DNA of 64,000 nucleotides from Bretschneidera sinensis (Eukaryota > Streptophyta > Magnoliopsida > Brassicales > Akaniaceae), in assembly GCA_023935145.1 (NCBI GenBank), contig CM043697.1, positions 59,768,001 to 59,832,000 of the forward strand, given 5' to 3'. The position numbers and the translations under genes are program-made. Below, piece after piece: positions 59,407 through 64,000 of this stretch. The notes below the pieces were generated by a model that saw nothing but the letters and a program-made list of their open reading frames with translations, ran no database searches and was not told where the DNA came from. How positions within the stretch are numbered: position 1 is the first letter of the stretch; the number at the start of each line of letters is the position of its first letter.

Positions 59407-59409
59407 CTG

Positions 59410-60117
59410 TGATATAACCCAAAATACTCCGGCCCAAATGAGCTCCAAGCTCAGCAGAACAACCCCAGCCCGAATGAGCTCCAGCCCAGATGAGCACCAA
59501 GCCCATCAGAGCGGTCCAGTTCAAATGAGCCTCGGGCCCGGCAATATGCTCCAACCCAATAAGAAGCCCGAATGGACTCTCCGGCCCAAGTAGCGTTTTG
59601 GTCCAGCAGCCCAGACAAGAGGCCAATATCCCTTCCGGCCCAGCAATATATCCAAGCCCATGAAAGATGGCCTGACAAACCTGCGCCCGGATCCCCCCTA
59701 CGACTTGACATCCTGCAGCCGCCAGCCACCCTACGACTGCCGCCTTGCAACCACCCTACGGCTGTCCTACAGCCACCCTACAGCGCCCCTTTTTCTTGAG
59801 CTTGCAATCATAACCTCCCCGTTGGCAGACTACTATAAATAGGCCAAGGTATGGACTTCACCAGGCATTCACACACCTGCACTTATACTCGATATACCTA
59901 AGCCCTCGGCTTCTTTTGAGCCATCGGCTTCTCCTTTGAATCGTTGTTGACTTAAGCATCGGAGCGCCCTCGGAGGTTCTCCCCCTCATTCCGAGGGCCT
60001 TTAGTTCCCTCTGTTATTTGTGCAGGGCCTGACCGCGTCCTCACCAAAGCCGCGTTAGCTCCTAGGCCACGTCCTCACTTAGGCCACGTCACCATCAACC
60101 ATTTCTTGGCATCAATA
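59410..60117 (+). repeat. Right LTR of the Tat element
   Basis: Matches the left LTR along its length; TATAAATA is at 59834-59841. It has an extra GAGCCATCGGCTTCTTTT-like duplication near 59915 that the left LTR lacks, and is otherwise altered by substitutions. Confidence 0.9.
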
Positions 60118-60201
60118 ATGTCATTGTTTATGTGATGTGTTGAAATTGTTTTACTTTTATACATACATATAAATTCCATGGTAATTTAAAAACTCAGTTT
60201 A

Positions 60202-61446
60202 CAGTCCGTTTGGTTTAAATGAATTTCACAGTTTTTTTGTGGAATTCAATTGAATTCCATTGGCTACTTATTAGGTTTGGTTTGTTAATTAGATTATGAG
60301 TTCATTTACAAATATGTTTGGCTTAACAATAAAATTGTGGAATTCATTTACAAATAAATTCTAGTGGAATTGAGTAAACTTTATACACATTCTATCCAAA
60401 CTGATAAAATTTGTAAATGAACTCTACACATAATTCTTTATAAATTTAAAGAACAAAATTATCCTTATCTATTATATTATTTCTAGGTTATTTATCTCCT
60501 TCCAGGAGTCTCCCACGCTTCCACAACACAGTCTCCATGGCTTCTCCATATGGTAAGCATGCTCATCTTCCTCTCAATTGATTTCCATCTCTTTCTCTAT
60601 GCATATTTCTCTTTATCTCCCCGCGACCCACAATTCTATTTGGGTCTCTGGGATCACAAGTTCCCTCCTTTTCTTTTTATTTTTATTTTTACATCTCAAT
60701 CTGCTTTTAATAAATGTTTTTCATGCGATTGAGTTATAGAATTCAATTGTCTTCCACGCTTACCTTAATTGTAATAATCTTTGAACCATCTTTTTTTCTC
60801 TCTTAATTTTATCTGGTTTCCATCAACTAGGAAATTTTATATAATAAATCAAACTTTCATTTAGGAATGAAAAAGAAATTGATAGATTTTTTTCTAAATG
60901 TTGTTTACATATAGCTTAACAATTTTGGATTACTATTATAAAAAAAGGCTGCTAGATGACATGATTCTGATGACCACTGAGTTGATGAATCTTCTATCAG
61001 AAAAATAAAATATTGCAACCACTTGATTAGAACCCTTCACGGAAAAATTCCTCTTGGACTTGATCTTCCTAATCATTTAAAAAAGTTATAATCCTTTGTA
61101 ATATTTCATAAGTTTGGAGGATTACTTTGCTTGGTAAAAAAGAAAAACAAGTAAAAAAAACTATGGAATAAAAAATGTTATAAAACTATATAATAATGTT
61201 AAGGGCATTCAAGTAAAGTTTGTGAAATGAATTGAATTTTTGTTGATTCCAAACACAAAATTCATTTTAATTCTACAGTTTAAGTAAGCATATACCAAAC
61301 ATGAAAATTCATTTGAGTTCATTTGCAAATAAATTATAGTTTCAATTCATTTGAAAATAAAGTGTGAATTCATTTGTAAATGAATTCTAATTCAGTTAAT
61401 TTGGAAATGAATTGAATTTTTTGCTTAAGTCATGCCAAACAGAGTG
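60202..61446. mobile_element. Harbinger-like non-autonomous element, 1.25 kb
   Basis: TTA flanks both sides (60199-60201 and 61447-61449). The left end CAGTCCGTTTGGTTTAA pairs imperfectly with the reverse complement of the right end, CACTCTGTTTGGCATGA. Subterminal regions repeat GAATTCATTTACAAAT in both directions. The centre (60480-61190) has no transposase. It interrupts copy 2 of the local tandem repeat. Confidence 0.7.
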
Positions 61447-61449
61447 TTA

Positions 61450-61690
61450 ATCTTTACCTATGAATTTAAATAATCAATTCATACGAGTTTTAGATGAGTG
61501 TTAATTTAAGAAATTATGTCAATGTGAGCGTATTGCCAGCGTACATGCCATTATTTATGTAACGTGTTGAGCTATTTTACTTTTATATATATATATAGAT
61601 GTCAGCCAACTGTCAGTGTTCATGTCATTACTTATGTAGCGCGCTGAAACTGTTTTACTTTTACATATACACTAGCTTTGAACCCATTCA
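61450..61690. repeat. Tandem repeat copies 2 (right part) and 3 (partial)
   Basis: The sequence CCTATGAATTTAAATAATC to TTTTACTTTTATATATAT continues copy 2. CATGTCATTACTTATGTAGC to TTTTACTTTTACATATACA near 61620-61675 repeats its last 50 bp. Confidence 0.65.
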
Positions 61691-61699
61691 AGTGCACAT

Positions 61700-63851
61700 G
61701 AATATTTTGTTTATGAAAACAAAATGTGAGAAAAAACACTAATTAAAAATTAATTTATTTTATCATAATAAACATTTGAATTAAGTAAAAAAAATTATTT
61801 TTAAAAGAGAAAGTGATATTTATACATTTTTAATTTAAAATTTTTTTTATTGTCTAAATATCTATGCAATAGTGCATGCTGCAAAAACAATACCCATTTC
61901 CTCCTCTTATATGGCATTATATTGATTATAACATAATAGAAAGTAATTTGATGATAAATTTTATGTTGTTTTAGACCTACATATAGCTACTTCTCTTTTA
62001 GAATCCTCTACCAAGCTATTCTCGTTATTGCACTGCACACCAATTGATGTGATTGATGGTTTATTTATCATCCAAGATGCTAACTGTTTTTCCTAAGATA
62101 ACAATATTTAGTTTTGTTTATATTAAAATAGTGCCTTTTTTTTTGCTAATATGTAAAAAAAAAAATAGTTAATTTTAAGATATATTACGTATGCCAATTT
62201 GGAACATATTTTTTAGATAATATTCTAAATTAATTTGATTAAGTTTAATATTTAAAATTAAAATAAACAAAATTTCCATTAGAATTTTAAAAGATAGTTA
62301 CAAAAATTGAAGCAGATGGTAAGACTTTTAAGAGATAATTACTAAAATTGAGGTCATTATGGATAAATATTTATAAAGTAGATATTTTTAAAGCCAAAAA
62401 TATTCATGATATATTTAATTTTGATTAAAAAATATGTATTTTTTATTTATTTTTTTGCTAGTGAAACATTCATTAAATAAATATACTAATAACATGTATA
62501 TTAAAAATTTTTCTCACTATTATATTTAAATTTTGTTTATTTCAATATTTAAACTTAACTTATTTCATTTTTAAAAAATTGCATTTTATTGCCTTTATCT
62601 ATACTTATTACATTTTTCTCTCTATTATATTCAAACCAATTTTTTATCTAATATTCTAATCACATATTTTATCAATATATATTAAATTTTTTTCTCACTA
62701 TGATATTTAAATTTTGTGTATTTCAATATTTAAACTTAACTTATTTCATTTTAAAAAATTTATATTTTTATTGCCTTTATCTATATTTATTATATTTTTC
62801 TTCCTATTATATTCAAAATATTTTTTTTATCTAATAACTTTTCAACTACTTATTATATCCAAATTTTTTTTATCATATTAGTTTTTTATCTATTAGCTTT
62901 TTCATTTTCTTAGTATATTTAAATTTTATATACTCATTATACTAAAATTTTATGCATTTCAATATTCAGTCTACCTTATTTCATCTTAATATTCCAACAT
63001 TTTTATTTATTAGTTTTACTTATATCTATTAGTTTTTTTTATTCAAAATGTGTATCTCAATATACAAATTATCACACTTCATATTAAAAATCTCTTATTT
63101 TTATTAGTATCTATTAACTTTTTGGTGTGGTTTGAGTAATGCTTTAAGTAGAGATTAAACTTTAATCTCCATTTAAGCATTATCCAAACAAGGCCTTTAT
63201 CACCTCAACATATTCAAATTTTATATATTTTAATAACTAAATTTATCTTATTTTATTTTAAAAATCCTAATTTTTTCAAAGGAAATATTTTTATCTAATT
63301 GCTTTTCAACAACTCAATATATTTAAAAAATTTATGAAAACAGTTTTATTTATCTATTAAATTTTTTATTTTTTAATTATATTAAAATTTTGTATATTTT
63401 AATATTCAATTTATCATATTTCATCATTAAAATCCTATATTTTTTATCTATTATTTTTATCTATATTTATTAGCATTTTTATCTACTCATTATAATCAAA
63501 TTTTATATATTTCAATATCAAACTTATCTCACTTCATCTAAGCAAAAGACTTAACAATATCTATTAACTTTTTTTATCTCCTAGTTGGTGTATATTTCAA
63601 TATTCAAACTTATAAGTTGTATCATTTTAAAATTTCTGATTTTTTTTTTGTTTATTACCTTAATCTATTTCTATAAGCATTTGTTATCTATTAGTTTTTT
63701 AACTATTCATTTTTTTATCAGAGTATTTTTTATCTATTAGCTTTATTTATATTTCTTAGCTTTTTTATTTCTCATTGCTTTCAAATTTTGCATTTGTTTA
63801 ATATACTGAAATTTATATATTTCAATATTTAGCTTATCTTATTTCATCTTA

Positions 63852-63892
<41 letters not shown>

Positions 63893-64000
63893 CATTTTTT
63901 TTATTTCTTCATTTTATTCAGATTTTGTATATTTTATCTTATATCATCTCAAAACTTACGTTTTTTTTTATCTAAAAGTTTTATTTATATCAATTACGAT
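61700..64000. repeat. Extremely AT-rich decayed tandem repeats
   Basis: No genes. The block TATTTCAATATTTAAACTTA followed by ACTTATTTCATTTT occurs near 62540 and again near 62720, about 182 bp apart. Weaker relatives (TATTTCAATATTCA plus TTATCTTATTTCATC) recur down to about 63840. A (TA)n run lies at 63854-63888. Confidence 0.6.

Larger units (their letters stand above)
46875..60117 (+). mobile_element. Ty3/gypsy retrotransposon of the Tat type, 13.2 kb
   Basis: LTRs at 46875-47570 (696 bp) and 59410-60117 (708 bp) begin TGATAT and end ATCAACA/ATCAATA. The target duplication ATGTC is at 46870-46874 and 60118-60122. The primer site TTGGCGCCGTCTGTGGGAA is at 47573-47591 and the polypurine tract at 59392-59406. 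Gag, protease, reverse transcriptase, RNase H and integrase come in gypsy order up to about 53080. Then comes an unusually long 3' region of 6.3 kb with an antisense ORF, two further antisense modules and two tandem arrays. This architecture is known in outline from Tat-lineage elements such as Retand and Ogre. Pol is full of stops. Confidence 0.93.

Overview
The window is nuclear DNA from a flowering plant, most likely a eudicot. It has spliced genes with GT-AG introns, chloroplast-targeted proteins encoded in the nucleus, an F-box/FBD gene remnant and many plant-type LTR retrotransposons and MITEs. I cannot name the species. The background is AT-rich; the one long GC-rich block (about 46.9-60.1 kb) is a single retrotransposon.

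Three genes look intact, and all lie on the minus strand. (1) 189-12965: a 12-exon FemAB-like acyltransferase-fold protein (COG3146/DUF482 type, 477 aa by my splice model). (2) 31155-32726: an intronless PLS-type pentatricopeptide repeat protein that I recognise as the CLB19/PDE247 chloroplast RNA-editing factor. (3) 34348-41033: a 10-exon DEAD-box RNA helicase that I recognise as chloroplast RH3 (789 aa by my splice model). CLB19 and RH3 both act in chloroplast RNA metabolism. They are about 1.6 kb apart.

Everything else is mobile DNA or its debris. In order: a 1.84-kb non-autonomous LTR element (6161-8002) inside an intron of gene 1; a hAT-like MITE (13364-13564) just upstream of gene 1; a decayed intergenic stretch with LTR-like promoter remnants (13.6-18 kb); an F-box pseudogene split by a Harbinger-like MITE, which was itself split by a rearranged chromovirus-type Ty3/gypsy element (18243-22594), and split again by a 625-bp hAT-like MITE (22860-23484); an FBD-domain fragment on the opposite strand; a 5.0-kb Ty1/copia element (25789-30793); a copia gag relic near 43 kb; and a 13.2-kb Ty3/gypsy element of the Tat type (46875-60117). 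A Harbinger-like element (60202-61446) follows, then very AT-rich decayed repeats to the end. For most elements I could read the target-site duplication directly: CAATC, AAAGT, CTCTT, ATGTC, TTA/TAA and 8-bp hAT duplications. Boundaries are therefore given to the base.

The most unusual structure is the 3' third of the Tat element (53.1-59.4 kb). After the pol relic come three minus-strand transcription-unit-like modules, each with a TATA-like box and an AATAAA signal. They are separated by two tandem arrays: twelve units of about 89 bp carrying a perfect 11-bp-arm palindrome, and about fifteen units that switch between about 50 and 39 bp. The two arrays share a core sequence. The first module carries the antisense ORF known from Tat-lineage elements; the other two look like shortened non-coding copies.
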